Source: Nautilus pompilius (Eukaryota; Mollusca; Cephalopoda; Nautilida; Nautilidae). Taken from it: a stretch of 64,000 nt of DNA. The DNA lies in NCBI GenBank assembly GCA_018389105.1, contig JACATO010000067.1, forward strand, positions 434,001 to 498,000. Direction: 5' to 3'. A program made the position numbers and the translations under genes. The notes beneath the pieces were generated by a model. That model saw only the letters and a list, made by a program, of their open reading frames with translations. It did no database searches and was not told the DNA's origin. Shown here one piece after another: positions 43,601-58,600 of this stretch (positions are counted from its first letter, which is position 1; every line of letters starts with the position of its first letter).

Positions 43601-46600
43601 TCAAATAAATTTTTTTGTTGCTTTTTCTGCATACAAGAGGTCATAATGTAGCATCTTAAAATCTTCAGAAAAAAAAAACAAACTGAGGATAGTTCTTATA
43701 GCACCAGTAATTCATAATCAAATGTCAAAGTGCATGATGTCAATTATAGCTCATCTATACATTTAACTAGGAATTATTGGTGCTGTAACAACTAACCTTG
43801 GTCTCCTTTTGATCAAATACACCTAAGTATCTTTTAGTTAGACTGACTGATATATGGATTGATCATCCAAGTAGATCAGTGTAATGCAATCAATACTTTT
43901 AAATATGAATACAAAAAAACAGAATAATAAATAAATTAAATTAATACACCATTAAAACTAAACTAAAATAACAAAGATAAAACTATTTAATAAATAATAT
44001 ACAGATCCCTTCCATAACAATATGAATATCATACATTTTGAAAATGTACATTTCTCTGTAATTTATGAACAATAGGTGTTTGACAACTCAATTTCAGTAT
44101 TTGATAAAAATACCTTTTGCAATGTATAAAGCTTGCAGCTGACTAGGCATGAAATCAATTAGATTATCAATGATAATCTAGTCCAGGCTTCCCAAAAATT
44201 TTGTAAGTCTTTCTTGAATTGCTACTGTTAGGTTGTCTTGTTAAGTTCCCTGTTTACTGTCTATCAAGATGTTTCCCTAAGTATTCAATAGAATTAATAT
44301 TCAGGCTCTGTAGACTCCAGGAAAGCAGCTGAAGTCCATTCCACATCTTCTAAGTTGTAATGGTTCTGAATATAATGTTGCCTTATTTTCTTGGAGGATA
44401 TGGAGATTATGGTCATGGATCCTTTGATGAAACAAATTTCAAAGGCTAGATAGATATACAACAGGCAGAGTTTAAATGGCCACCAATAGATGCAAGATCT
44501 GCTTTACCACACAAACTAAATGCCTGCTTACACCAATGCTACAAATCTGTCATGTTTGACAGCTACACATTTTCAGCTATCACGTGATTTCTGCATCACA
44601 CATTCTAAGAAATGATTCTCCACCTTGGTAGTCTATTTTATAATGGCACCAATGATTGATTATGTAAATCGAGGACAAACATTTTTTAAAAGTGTTCAAA
44701 TTATTATGGCAAGTATCTGTACAATACTAAATAAGGTAGGCTATTTTTAAAAAAATATTATGATAAATATATGCATGAAAAACAAGTAAATAATAAAATG
44801 TAGAGCAAAAAAGTGACAAAAATGTAACAAAACATGGGTTTAAAATTCTTCTCTCTCTTTAAAGTGAATAGTTTGTTTCAAATCAATGTGAAAACAATTA
44901 ATAAAAACACAAAACAAGAACTAGATAATGTACCTGGGTATTTCTGTAATGATGAATGAACCACAAGGAAGGATGTAATATTAGAATCAAATGTAGTCAT
45001 GACAGATGTATTATTTCCCTTCATGTCGCTCACCAGAAGTAAATTGTCTGTGTTTAGCCAGAAAAGTCGACTTGAGAAATATTGCAGCCCTGAAGACCTT
45101 CAATATAGGGAAAAAATAATAACATCAGATAAAAAGGAAACAAATTTCCAGTCTGTAAAGGATAAACAGGTACTGTAATAATGATGTGCAAAACACACAA
45201 AGATGAGTCTCATTTTAAAATAAAAGTAAGTGATAAGCCATGACAATTGCTTGTTACTCAACCCATCATAGTAGTCTTTGCAATTTTAATTTAGAATAGT
45301 CACAGCCAGTCAAACAAAGGACCGGTATGGAATTTTGCTCTTGTACTGTCTCACCAACATGAGTTTCTTCTGAGTATTCTGCTTTTCACTGTAACTGTTT
45401 ATTATAGTCTTGACTCTAAATGCTACATTAAGTGCCATCAGCATGTGTCAGAGAACCTGGTCTGGTCTGGGCTTGGTTCTATACTGGAGTTCATCTGCTA
45501 GATGCTAAGTTAGTCAATAAACAAATAATATATATGACAGTATAAATTTGTAATATTTATCATCTTCACAATTTTTTCAATTGCAATATGTCATATTTTA
45601 GAAAATCTTTTAAAAAAAATTTGAACAAGAACTAAACAGATAAATTAACTTTGCAATGAAATACAGGTGCAAGATACCAATGATAAAAACAATGTAAACA
45701 TAACTAAAAAGAATGTTTCTGTCTTTAAAGCATTCTTAGATCTTTGATTTAACTAAAAATTGTCAAGAAAAATAAAATATTACCTTGACATGGTATCCAA
45801 GGTGGCAGCCAAATGAACTGATTTATTTACATTGGCATTACCATAGCCAATCATGTCTGCCATGTACATTTCTTTAATCCCAACACCATGAATGACCCAG
45901 TAGACTTTATGTTCATCAAAATTTAAAGTTAAACTAATGATGGACTTTGTTGTAAAAGCACTAAAATTATAATATATCAAATGTTTGTCTCCATTCAGGT
46001 ATGATGCTTCAATTGAATTGATGGTATTCCAATATAAAATTCCCTTGACAGAGTCAATAATCATATCCAAAGCTGCTGCATAGTAAATGATTTCAGAGTC
46101 ATTTCCATACAGGTTACTGCGTTTGATCTGAAATGAAAATAATTAGTGAAAAACTGAATAGTATATAAAAGCATTAGAAATTTTAATCTAAATTAAAAAC
46201 AACAACAAAGTTATTCTTTCCAGTAATGTAGAAAGAACTTACAACTTACAGTAACTATAATGTTCCAAAAAATGTTGTAACTACACAAACTTTATAGATT
46301 TCATTGCAGATGGCTGTTTATAAAGACAAAGTTTTAAAAAAAAACAATAATAAAATCTACATGAGTGTGATATCATGACACACACACATATATATATTTA
46401 AATTAGATCTGCAGAAATAACAAAAGAATACCCTTGATTCAGTGGAATGTAAATTCAGATTTAATATAAAATTTTTTTGATGTATCAAACTCTTCTATTA
46501 TGAGCCATCAGCACCCATTAGCTTGAAATGTCTGAATGTGGCCAAAGTTCAGATCAATTTTTCAGTAAGAGTAAAATTGCTAATGACTGCCAACATTCAA

Positions 46601-49600
46601 AAAGGTAGTCTTTATTACTAACTTCACAAAAAGGTATTTCATGCATGATGCCACTGATTCATGGCATAATACTAAAAAAAAAACAGAACATCTGTCAACT
46701 TGGCAAAAGATCAGTCATCCAAAAATTTGAATTTAAAGTAAAAATGGAGAAAAAAAAACCAAAAAAAAAAAAAAAAGAAATGCAGAAAGTTAATCTGAAA
46801 CTTCCTGAAATTACATTTTAATAGAATTTAGTATTATTCTAATTTTTTAGTAGTCAAAGCCATCAGTTTATGCATTTATGTATTAACTTTTTTTCCCCTC
46901 TCATTTAAAGTGACCTACATACCAAGTTTCCTTTACGATTGGACCAATATATCTTTTCACCTAGCCAGTCAAAGGCAACACAATGAACAAGAGCAATGTT
47001 CTGGAGATTTGTCATAATCTTTGATGTCTGGTTGTAAATGAAAAGTGTTTCATTATTATATGTCCCCATAATTAATTCTTGATGCCAAGCCAAATCTAAA
47101 CAAAAAGAAACAGAAAAAACAACCAAATGCATTATAGTTTACATTGGTACATTATTTTTTAAAATTATTATTATTATTTTAGCATTAAAAATAACTGGAG
47201 TTATAAAATCCTACAATTCTATTATTATTTTAATATGCTCAGAGTCCATCAGAAAAACAAATAAACAAATAAAAAAACAATTAAAGAACTTCTGACTAAA
47301 AAGGAAAAAAAAACTGCAGTATTTGTGAAAACAAAGGCACAAAAGATGGAGGATCAAGGTTAAAAAGAAATTCTACCCAGCTGCTGTCACTACAAACATA
47401 ATACAAATGCTTAGCATCTCTTTTTTTTTCTTCCTATACTTAATAGCTACTTACTCTTCTAACCCAGAGTTTGCAAAAAAAATTCATATTTTTCAATTGG
47501 GGGTTAACCTTTAGATGGGTTGCTGGTCTGAAAAATTAATTTATAATTTACAGATTAACTTTTCCTCTTCTTTTTTTTCAACTATGAATACTATTTTCTG
47601 TTTAATTCCCATATTGACATTTGAACAAGATCTTTCTAAATCAGTGTAAGCATAACAAATCTACTCAGTTGTCAGATTGAACCCAACTGGGAGGCAGAGG
47701 GCTGATTACCTAAAGTACCAGCTTGATGTGACAAAGGGTCAAAGTTCAATCCCTGTTAGAAACCAAAATGGTTTGATTCCTCTTATAACATTGTGTACAT
47801 GGTTTCTTTTCACTCTTTAGTACCAGTCTATCAGTGTGAGTTTCCACTATGCACTCCCATTTTCCTCCCACAAGTAAACAAACAGAGGAGTTCTAGTATA
47901 GATTTTCCATTTTCTGCTAAAAAAAAAGATAAGTACGCAAGATGCAAGGACAATGCTGGTTAATGGTAACCATGGTCACCACCAAACTCATTGACTATCT
48001 ACAACTGAAAACAAAGATGAACAAAGATGATAACAATAAATAACTCTTAAATTATTATACAGGTGTAGTAATAAGATAATAACTGGGTATCTGATTAAAA
48101 CCATCTAATCAAAGACAAAAAGCAGTTTCAATAACTAATGACCCACTAGATCTTCATTTGAGGAAGAAACCTTTAAAATTTTTACATTTAAAATGAAAAT
48201 CTAAAAAAGAGTTATAGAAGATAATTTCTCTTTTTATTCATTGTATTTATTTAATGCAATTTATCTTAAAATTCACACACACATACACACAACACACAGA
48301 CAGAAAGAGTTTTGTCTCTCTCCAAAATGTTGGTTCAGCTAAGATAGTTTGGACAAGGCTCCAACTGGTTTTGGTTTCACTTAAGTGAGTAAATTTTCAC
48401 CTTTGATATTCTGATGTCTGCTTGTTGGAATAATGATTTTCTGAGACTGACCATCTAGGTGCAGATATGAGAGGCTTCCTTTTGTGGCCACAATGACATG
48501 TGGTGGTACAGTTACTGCAAGATATTTAACAAAAAAGAAAAACTGAATAAATATGGCTGTAGCGTATACAAATATATATATATAAAAATCAGTTTGATTA
48601 AGTAATTTTTTAAAAACCTTGAAAAGCACAGTTAAAGGGCATGACTGTTAGTAGGCTATATTTGATGTCAGGGTCAAAGCATATAATGACAATTAAAACT
48701 TCATCTATACATTTAATTAGGAATTATTGATGATGTAACAAATAACCCATGAAGGTCTCCCCTAATCATCAATGAACTTTCACTCTTAAATAATTCAAGC
48801 TCTATCAAAGAAAGATAAAAAAATAAAAAAAAAGCTTTAAATCAATTGATAAAAAGAACAGGCTATGAATGATGTATATCCATCCTTAAGGTAAAGAACA
48901 CTAAAAAATAAAATTTTGTTTTACTTTGCTCTTAAAGTTAAGAATGACACTTTGATCTGCGCTATTTTATCACTTGATATACAGTTATCTTTTAAAGCTA
49001 TTCTGTCATCATTTGATTTGATTTTTATTTTCCTCTTTGCTTATAAATGTTGAATTATCCAAGTGACAGTTATTAAACCATAGCACCTGTTCCCAGTCAA
49101 ATGTATGTTCTTTGTCATCAAACGTGGAGAAGACGTGCAAGTCTCATCTCAACAATGCTTATTATAAAAGTTTGTTCTAAAAACTACTTTTATGAGGAGA
49201 ATGCCAATATATTTACAAGGAGTGGGTACTGGTCCTAACAGAATAATCCTGTAAATAAGGGTTTTGGAAGTTTGCAAAATCTTGGAACTGTATATTTATA
49301 GGATTACACTGTCAGGGTCAGCACCAATCCCTGTAAATACACACAGATATTCTCCTGAAAGGTTTAAAGAAACTATTCAGTAAAGATAGACTGCTTTATT
49401 GTATGAAGTTAGAATTTTTTTTTTTTAAATTTTACATAAATTTCTGATTCAATTAAAATAAAAAACAAATAAAAGACATCAAAATTAAAAAAATTAAAAA
49501 TCATATTTTGATAATGCTTTTCAGTGAAGAAGAATGTATTTTCACTGGGTAATTAGCACCTGAACCAGATTTTCTGCATACTGCTGCAAGACATAATCTA

Positions 49601-52600
49601 AATCTTTAATGCTCCACACCATTAAGTATTTTTTTCCTTCTTAATTTACACACTTGAGATTTTCTGTGTACTTTTATTTTTTTAGTTTGCAAATTAGTAA
49701 TTAAGTTGTAGATTTCCCAAGTACAGATTAAAATTAAAAAGTAAAAACAAACAAAAAGCTCATCAACCACAATGAATGTCTTGACTTGCTCTAGAGAAGC
49801 CATATATACAAAGTAATCAACACTTGGATCATGCATGTACTGCATATTATCATGATATAAATTTGGAAAAATGATCATTGCTCATTCACTGTAATGGCAC
49901 CACTTCAATTTTTTTAGAAAATCAATAATTAATAACCCAATCAAAAATACTTAATAACCCATTTTATTGTTGATATGCAAGCTCTTAAGTTAATTCCTTT
50001 TCTGTTTAATAGATATTTTTTTTACATGTAAATATTGGAGGGGTTAACTGCAGTATTCTGAAATTATACTACGCACAAAAAATTAAGGATAATGGACTTT
50101 CTCAATGCAAAACTAAAAAAAAAAACTATTTCAATTATGCAAATGTTATTTTTAGTGAATATTCTAGAATCAATTTATTGCAGTTGGCTGATTCTTGCAC
50201 ATATAGCTCAGTGATAAAAGTGGTGCAATCGTGTTGACACATTAGAGAGTCAGAAGACATCAGAGGTTCCAACATGAACCATTCTGCTTTCAATTTACAC
50301 CATATCAAGCAGATGACAATTAAAAAGTAAATGAAACCATGAAGTTGGTATGGTTACATGGTTAAGATGGAGAGCTATACAGGCAACAGTTGCTAGAAAC
50401 ATGAATAAGTTTCTGAGTCTCTCAGGCAATTATCAGTCAATTATGATAACAGTATCAAACTGAATGTAGTGGCATTTAAAAATTGTGGCTTGAGATTCCA
50501 ATTACCAAAAAGATGACAATGTATGTCTCCATAAAGCTGATATTGAGAGAGATTTCATCCAGGCCAATGCAATTATCATTCTTCCATGAACTGCTGTTTC
50601 CAGAGAACAATCCACAATGGGACACTGGATAATTTACAGCTTGCACTAGTGGGGAGACCACAGGATCTACTTTGAGTGTTTGACCCCTGTGTATTTTAAG
50701 GTACTACGACATCATGTGACAGTAAACAGTAGAACTTAGGTGGCTACCAATTTCTAATTAATAATCCTGTTAAATATTGTACTTAATAAGAATTTTTAAA
50801 GTAAACTGCTTGGAATTTCTTTTTATGGGTGAGTCTGTGTACAGTATATTTAAAATTATTTTCAAGAAAAGGTAGTTTTCATTTTTTTAACAAAATAAAA
50901 TTTTAAATTACTGGGTAACCATTAAGTTATTTCCTACAGTTGGTTGCTTATAACTAGCAAACTGTAACACATACATTAATGAAAGTGTACACAGCAGGAG
51001 GTCATGAAGAATACATTTCCAGAGATTTCAGATTTCGTCAATTTGGATCTCATCTATGCTATGTGATGTTACCTGTGACATTTTCCCCTCTCTGTATAAG
51101 CTTACAGAGCTATCAAATGTGTCAGTTTGCCTGCAAACAAAGTATCTTTCCAAGATCATAGAACACTTGTGAAGTTATAGCAATGTATGTGATGCATGTA
51201 AAGCTGAAGATTTCCTTTTTATGAGGCTATCTGAAAACATTCATGCACCGTAAACACGTGCTAACAAATGCTGATCTTAAGACTAGTAATGGTTGTGTAC
51301 AGCTGTGCATCTTGTATTGTAATGCCTTGAAGCTGCTACTGAGAAAAGAAGTAAACAATGTGAACATTTACTGGAACAAGTTAAACCAGTACAGCAAAAT
51401 GTTAATATCTTTTTTTTTAATAAATTGGTATTGGTAACTCGGTGTTTCCTGTTTTATGTTGCAGTTATACATTGATTTCAGAAGAAATCTGTTTTGAAAA
51501 TTGCCATAGTTTTTCAGTGTGACATTACAAAGCATAATACATTTACTATGACCCTCCAGTACACATTCTTACTTCCATTAGCGTGTATCTTACAGTCTGG
51601 CAAGATAAGTAACCAACTACAAGAAGTAACTTTATGGCACCTAGTATTTTATAAATTGACTCGAGTAATAACAGAACAATCCACCTTTGTGTAACGTTTC
51701 TCCGGTGAATACTTCTGACCATGGTCCATGTTCAGCTTTCATATAAGCTCTGACCATGATGTCAAATTTAGTTTTTGGAGGCAAATTTTTCATACTATAG
51801 TTTAAACCAGATACATCTAACAGCAGTGGTTGATGACCATGTCTTGTAACATTCAGTTGGTATTTCCACCTGTTCCAGGCACCAGATCCTGCATTAAAAA
51901 ATAAATAAAACCCAGTAACAGCTATATACAAGGTTGCTGAGACTTAAACAAGTAACTGCATCAAATAGGAAAAAAAAAGAAGCTAAAGTTAAGTTGTAAT
52001 AAGCCCCAAAACTACATGTATTTGGTGGGAAAATAGCATAAACACAAATAAATGCATTAAAAAATCCTGTTTGTCTCTATATTTCCCCTCACACTTCTGA
52101 TCAGAAGCATTCTAGTAGGTCTTTTCCTTAATGAAGGAGGCAGTGTTCAGTGCATATAGGTGGGTTTTGTGTGTTTTGCTCACTAGAACAACCTCAGTGG
52201 GCCAGGCATCAACCATACAAGTTGACCCACCTGGGCAGCAGGCTTAACATCCTGCATTATCACCACTCATAAAAGTGTGAATACCAAAACTACTGAGGCC
52301 AAAGGGTATTACAAAAAAAGTAAATTTTTTTTTTATTTTTCCCACATAAAATCCATTCAAGATATTTGATGAGATGAATATGTGAGAGACTTTACTGTTA
52401 AAAAAATTACAAAGAAACAAATTACCCCGAGAAAGCATTGCTTTTAAAAGGTGCATTTTGTTTTGGCTATTTCCTGAGTTTTGACAGCAGGCAGTCAGTC
52501 CTTAATGTAGAAAAGCCATAAAGATCAACAAGTTTAGTGAAAAAACAGAATTTAAATGTTTGAAGTGGTAATATTGTTTCGTGATTTATCATCATCTAAT

Positions 52601-55600
52601 CATGATTTGGTTATGAATAATTAAAAAAAGTCAATAAACAATTTTCATTTATTCAAATAGCTCAACTTTATGATGTAATAACATTGATTTGTTAGAGCAG
52701 AAAACAGAGCAAAACATGAAAAGTGAGTTTAAACCAGAATCCTTAACTGGTTTATCCTAGAAATCTTATTTTCTTTACTAGTGAGTTTTCTCGCTCCTGA
52801 ATCTATCACTATTGTGGTGTGCCACCACTAGCAGTAGTAGTAGTTTTAAGTCTTGTATGACTTGGAATAGTTCAATAATCAGAGCATGGCATCACATGCT
52901 AGTTAATTGCAAGTTTTATTTTGTACTGACTAATTTCTCCACCAGCCTCCTTTCCTTTAAGAGCAAACATTCAGCTCAAAGTTTTGTTTATGGTAAGTAG
53001 CAAATTTCTATGCAGTTCAGTTCATCAATAAATACTGAAGATTTCCAATAAATTCGTGGAAACTGACATTTCAACCTGGTGCAAGAAAAGTGAGCCAAAT
53101 AGTGTGGGTTGTTATTTATAATCTCAGTTGCCTGATTTACCCTCATCTGGGCTCCATTTTGTCATGTTTTTCACAGCAGTGCAGTCTTCTTGGCAGTATG
53201 ACAAATTGTTAGCTAAATGGATCAATAAAGTTATTAATGTTTTAATGTTTAAGTCACTAGAGCAAACAGAAACTGAACTGAGTTGTTTATTTTTTAATCA
53301 GTGATTCCAAAATGAATTGATCTGGAATTTTTTAAAATAATATTATGTGAAATAATGATAATAAATAATAATGAATATTGTTACCAAATATAGTTTATTT
53401 ATTATTAGACAGAAAAGAATATTTATTATAGATGCAAAATAAAAGAAAATGTTTTGCAAATATATGACAGGCCATAATCAAATGAAAAATTTTGCATTTT
53501 TAAAAGAAAAATATACATATATATATATACAGACACTTGAAATAACTAAACTGACACCTCACACTTCCTAAGACTAAAATAGACCACCCCAGTCAGATGA
53601 TCAGCAAAAGATTTCAAGTTATAAGAACAAATAAATGCCAGAGAAAACCTGTCTGCAGATAGCCATGCCATATGATGTATGGGACTGATGGACAATAAAA
53701 GGAGGCACATAGTTGAGCAATGGGATGTTGGTAAGGCCAATGAAAATTCTCCAAAGCACTAGGTATTCTGCTACTGACTGTTCACAGGGTGATTGTACAC
53801 TTCAAGAAAATCCATAAGAAAAACATTCACAAGTGTGCTGGAGGCCCAAAGCCAACAGAATAAAAACTTTCTGGTGTGAAGTAAAGTATTAAAAATGAGC
53901 TCCAACAAATGGATGCAAATGTAGTGAAACATGTGCAAGTTTCCATGAGAATAAGCCACTCTTCAACCCATGCAATATTAGTCAGTGATTGCAATGAGCA
54001 AAAAATATGCTACCATGCCTTCCTGTCTTTTCAAACATTCATTTCTTCTCATAAGTACGGATTTTTGCAGTTCTTAAAGACTGGTCATATCTGAGTGTGG
54101 CAACATACAGCACAGGAAGCTATAAGGAAATCTAGCAGTTTGGCTATCATGGTGTAGAATACAATTTGGGCTACTATACTAAATGGCCATGGTTTGTAAA
54201 GAAAACAAAACTTCTGTCTGATACAGCAACATTTTCCAAGAGAAACTACTATCTGTGTAAACCATAGTCACTTTTCCAAAGAGAGCAGTATTTTTATAGA
54301 AGATGGGAGACTCATACCACCAATACAGAACAAATATGAAAAGAAAAGGTACAACAACTCTGCAATGGCCTGGCCAATCACCAAACAAGAAGCCCATTAA
54401 ACATGTGGGATATTCTCAATTGATGCTTGCAACAGTGTCCTTTTCCCTAACACAAATTCTGTGCTAGCAATGGGTTATAATGCCACAGACTAGAAATTGT
54501 TGATTTAATCTATACATTGCTGCCTTACATAAACCAGAGAGATACATCACAAAGTATTAGCCCAATTCATATTTTTCCAGTGTTGTGTATGGTTCCAGAA
54601 TAAACTGTGTTTTCTTTAAAACTTGGGTGGTATTAACATATGACATTGGATTTGTTATTAAATCTTTGTCTACTAATACTATCAAGAAAAGTTTATCTGA
54701 TTATTTATAACTTATTTAAAAAACGATATATTTACAACAGCCAATTTCTTTATTCTTAAGTTTCTTAGCAGTTAAAGGGTTAATTACTAATCAGCAAATG
54801 ATTGGAAATAAAGTTGGCTCATTAAACAAAAATAGAAAACCAACAAAAACAAAAATTAAATTTCTGATCTTTTATTTTTGTATGGACCAATACTGTATAT
54901 GAATAAAATGCCACATAAAAGGCACAATCAAATAAGCTGGTCAAGGCAAAATGAAGCCTTCTAGGAGATCTGTAAAGAAAGCCTTTGGATTAAAGGTGAA
55001 AGGGAATGTGTTTATGATGATTGGTTCAAAGGAGAAAACAAAACCTCATAACCAGACATTGTATCTATCCTGAGATGAACAGGAATCTAACCAACATAAG
55101 CAAACATTTCACATACTATACTAATCCACAATCTGGATTCTTTATCTTTAAAAAGTAAGTAAACATATAGGTAATCTGAAGAAAGAACATTAAGGTCAGC
55201 AATTAACTACCTTGTCTGCAAATCAAAAGAATTGAAAACACCAAAAATGGTATTCAATTATATTGGTTTATTTCTGCAATTTCAGAGTGTATATTCACTG
55301 ATGCCTGATAATTGCTTGTGTTATTCTCAAAAGCTTTTATGTTTCTGAAAAACAGCTTTTCAGCTATATTTTTCAGCATGTTAGTCAATAGATCGTCCCC
55401 CCCATCAAAGTATGGCCTTCAGCTTACACTCTTAAATCAATTTATCTGTGAATATAATCAGTAAATTTGCTTTAATAATAATTTTTTTAAAAAGACTGTG
55501 TTATTTTCTCAAAAAAAAAACTGTAAAATTGTTCATTTGAAACAGACTACAGAAATTACTGCCTGAAAAATTTGCTAATTGGGTGAGCAATTCACCATTA

Positions 55601-58600
55601 ATGCATTCATTGAAGCATGCAAAACTATCCAATTAATAACAAGTGCATGCTCACCAATTATGTTCTATTTATCTATCTATCCTTGTTTTCTGTAATGTTA
55701 CACAAGTGGTACATGGTGGCTTTTAAACTGGAAGCTGCTAAGTTCATTGAAGAAAATGATGGTAATATGGCCATACACAGGAAATAAGGTGACAACAAGA
55801 AATGTGTTAGACACTGGCATAAAGCAAAGAATACGTTAAAGACTACAAAGAAATAAGGCAAATCACAGCTGCAAAGCTAGGTAGACTAAGACTGAGAATA
55901 GGTTGGAGGAATATGTAATAACATGCCATGTGTTGTAGATTTAGTACTTTAAAGTTGAAACTAAAGGCCAAACAAATCTCAAATGATGAATGCTGTCTTT
56001 ATATTTCTCCTTATCTTTCTTTCACTTGTGTACAGTGTTCACTGTGATGGTTTCCCCAAAAGTGAGTACCATATTATCCAGTCAGAAAACAGCTGAGTAT
56101 GGTGACCTTCATGTTGGTCTAGTTGTGAACCCTAAATGTCTAACAACTTGAAACCAAGCTGAATATCAACTTTTGCTATCAAAAAATAAATTGTGAGTTG
56201 AATTTCTGAATTTGAGAGTGCTGAAATACCTCAAAATCAAATAAAAGTGTCAACAATGAATAAAATGAATATGTTTGGCCTTTTGAGTTAGGTGATTCAA
56301 CATGGTGCAAAAAAATATGGAATCACCTGATGGCCACCAATGTCTTGCAGTGACTAAAAATAAACATCAAGCTTTTGATACCAGAACCAATAATAACATT
56401 TTCAGTTTGTTTCAAATATCTCTTCAACACCAAATTTATCCAGTAGATCATCCAACAAAGTAGTTCAATGATATGCACTAACAGTTCATTAATATTCATA
56501 ACCCTGGAAGTATCATAGCCAGCAACAGTGTTATGAAGGATCATACACATTTTTCTGACTGATGGAAAGTTTGGCTAACTACCATAGTTGATTTAACCTT
56601 GTCTTATACTCCAAATCAATTTATCTATGAATGAAGGAAAGAAATACGAAAATTTAGCCAATTTGATTTATAGTCCACATCAATTTATAATCCAAAAAAT
56701 ACATCTTCAGAAGATGGCACTTGATAGCATCATTGTATTAGTACTGTAGAAGAGTAAAATCTCCATCCTTCTGCTCAGCAATCACTCACTAGTCATTGGA
56801 AATGGGATGATGTTGCTTGGCTGGCAATTCTTGTTTTGGACTAAAGTTATTACACCTTTCTCATTAAACATACCAATGAAATATTTACCAATAGCCACTT
56901 GGTCTCCCATCATCAGCCATTCTCTGTCTACTTATATTATTCTTCTCACCAATATTTTGCACAAAAGTTAATTCTGTCAGCGAATAAAATTAGAAAATAT
57001 TTTTTTAAGTTTTATATTCTGCTAAGTTTTAATATAAACAAACCAATTTTTTTTCTTTTGCTATAGCTACATATACTGAAATAAATTGAAAAACTTATGT
57101 GCATACTTTGAAACTTTAGGTTATGAACTTCTGAAAACCTGAGGTAATTAATGAAAGAAAAATTTGATAAAAATTATTTAGATTTTATTTCTTCAGTTTT
57201 ATTGTTTATTTTTGTTATAGTGATAATGTATTCCATGTAAATTTCTTTATGTATGTAAAAGCAGAAATTTAAGCAATAAAAACAAAAGATCAAACAAGTA
57301 AGTATCAAATTCTAACATGCCTTCATTAAGTAAGAGATTTCCTATCTAAAAGATGTAAAGTAAAAACACTACAGGCAACTCAAGTGCGAGAGAAAAAAGA
57401 TATTTTTGCAGTGATATACTTTTAATCAACTAATTTACAGACAAACATTCAACTATCTATAATGAACATTATAAAATATCAGAGGTTTGTGTAAGAAGCT
57501 AGTAACTTATACTGTAAAAGAATTTTCTTTACCTTGGTACTGTAGCATTTTTGGACTCTTCCAACGAATATGAGCCTCACTGTCTGAAAACAATACTTCT
57601 AACTTTTCAGGAGAACTATGAGGAACTGTCAAAAGTAAAAAAAAACAAAAAAACAAAAAAAAAGAGAAAGATAAACATTAAAATCACATTGGTTCATTTT
57701 CAACTAAATTTAATTAAAATTATAAAGGAAAACCCAGTGTGGTGGATCCACCAGAAGTGGACACAGATACTAGGAAACCGTCTCCACAATTTTTTTTTTT
57801 TTTAAATATAGTTTTTACTCTGTTATAAAGACATGCTTAAACATTTGGTCAAAAGTAATCCATCCAGTCATATTCAGTGTGTCATACAATCTCCCTCAAA
57901 GTATTATGCAACATTTTATTTGTTGAAGGAATGTTAATTTAACCTTGCTAGGGGACTAAATTAAAGTGGCTGACATTCTTCCAGATAATTATTTGCTAAT
58001 TACCATGAAATGGCAAACATTGACAGAGTTTTTTCTTTTTTTTTTGTATACGAAAGCTAGAAAACAAATTTTTTTCAATGTGAAAGGCTTTAGAAGATGA
58101 ATTAAATTACATGGTTTTTAACTTACTTTACTTTACAAATTATTGGTTAATAAAATTCCAATGGTAACTTTTTTACGGAAAGGATAAAACTCTCATTTTA
58201 CGGATAAGAACTTTGGCAAGTTTGCCTGAGATTTTTTTTACTTTGGGAGAAGGGGCTTTGTGTTCCATGGACACCAAATCCCCAACAAATAGCAGCAGTA
58301 AATTAATTCTTTATTGGGAATTTCCAAAGCTGAATATTTTCCATTTTGTTTTGTCTTTAGCATGACAAGAATGTCATCCCTGCCAATAGTAATTAAACAG
58401 CAAGAGTTATGATTGCCCACCTCTCCAAATACTCCTGCCACCAGCAGACTTATTTTTAAAAAATTTTAGAGTAGAGAACTTGACCAAAATAATTAAATTT
58501 AACATTTTCCCAACATTTAACTTGCCTAATGTTAAATGGTTGTCATGTCATACACCAGTCTCAGCAATGGAGTAACCTCTCTTAAACTAAAGACAACCCT

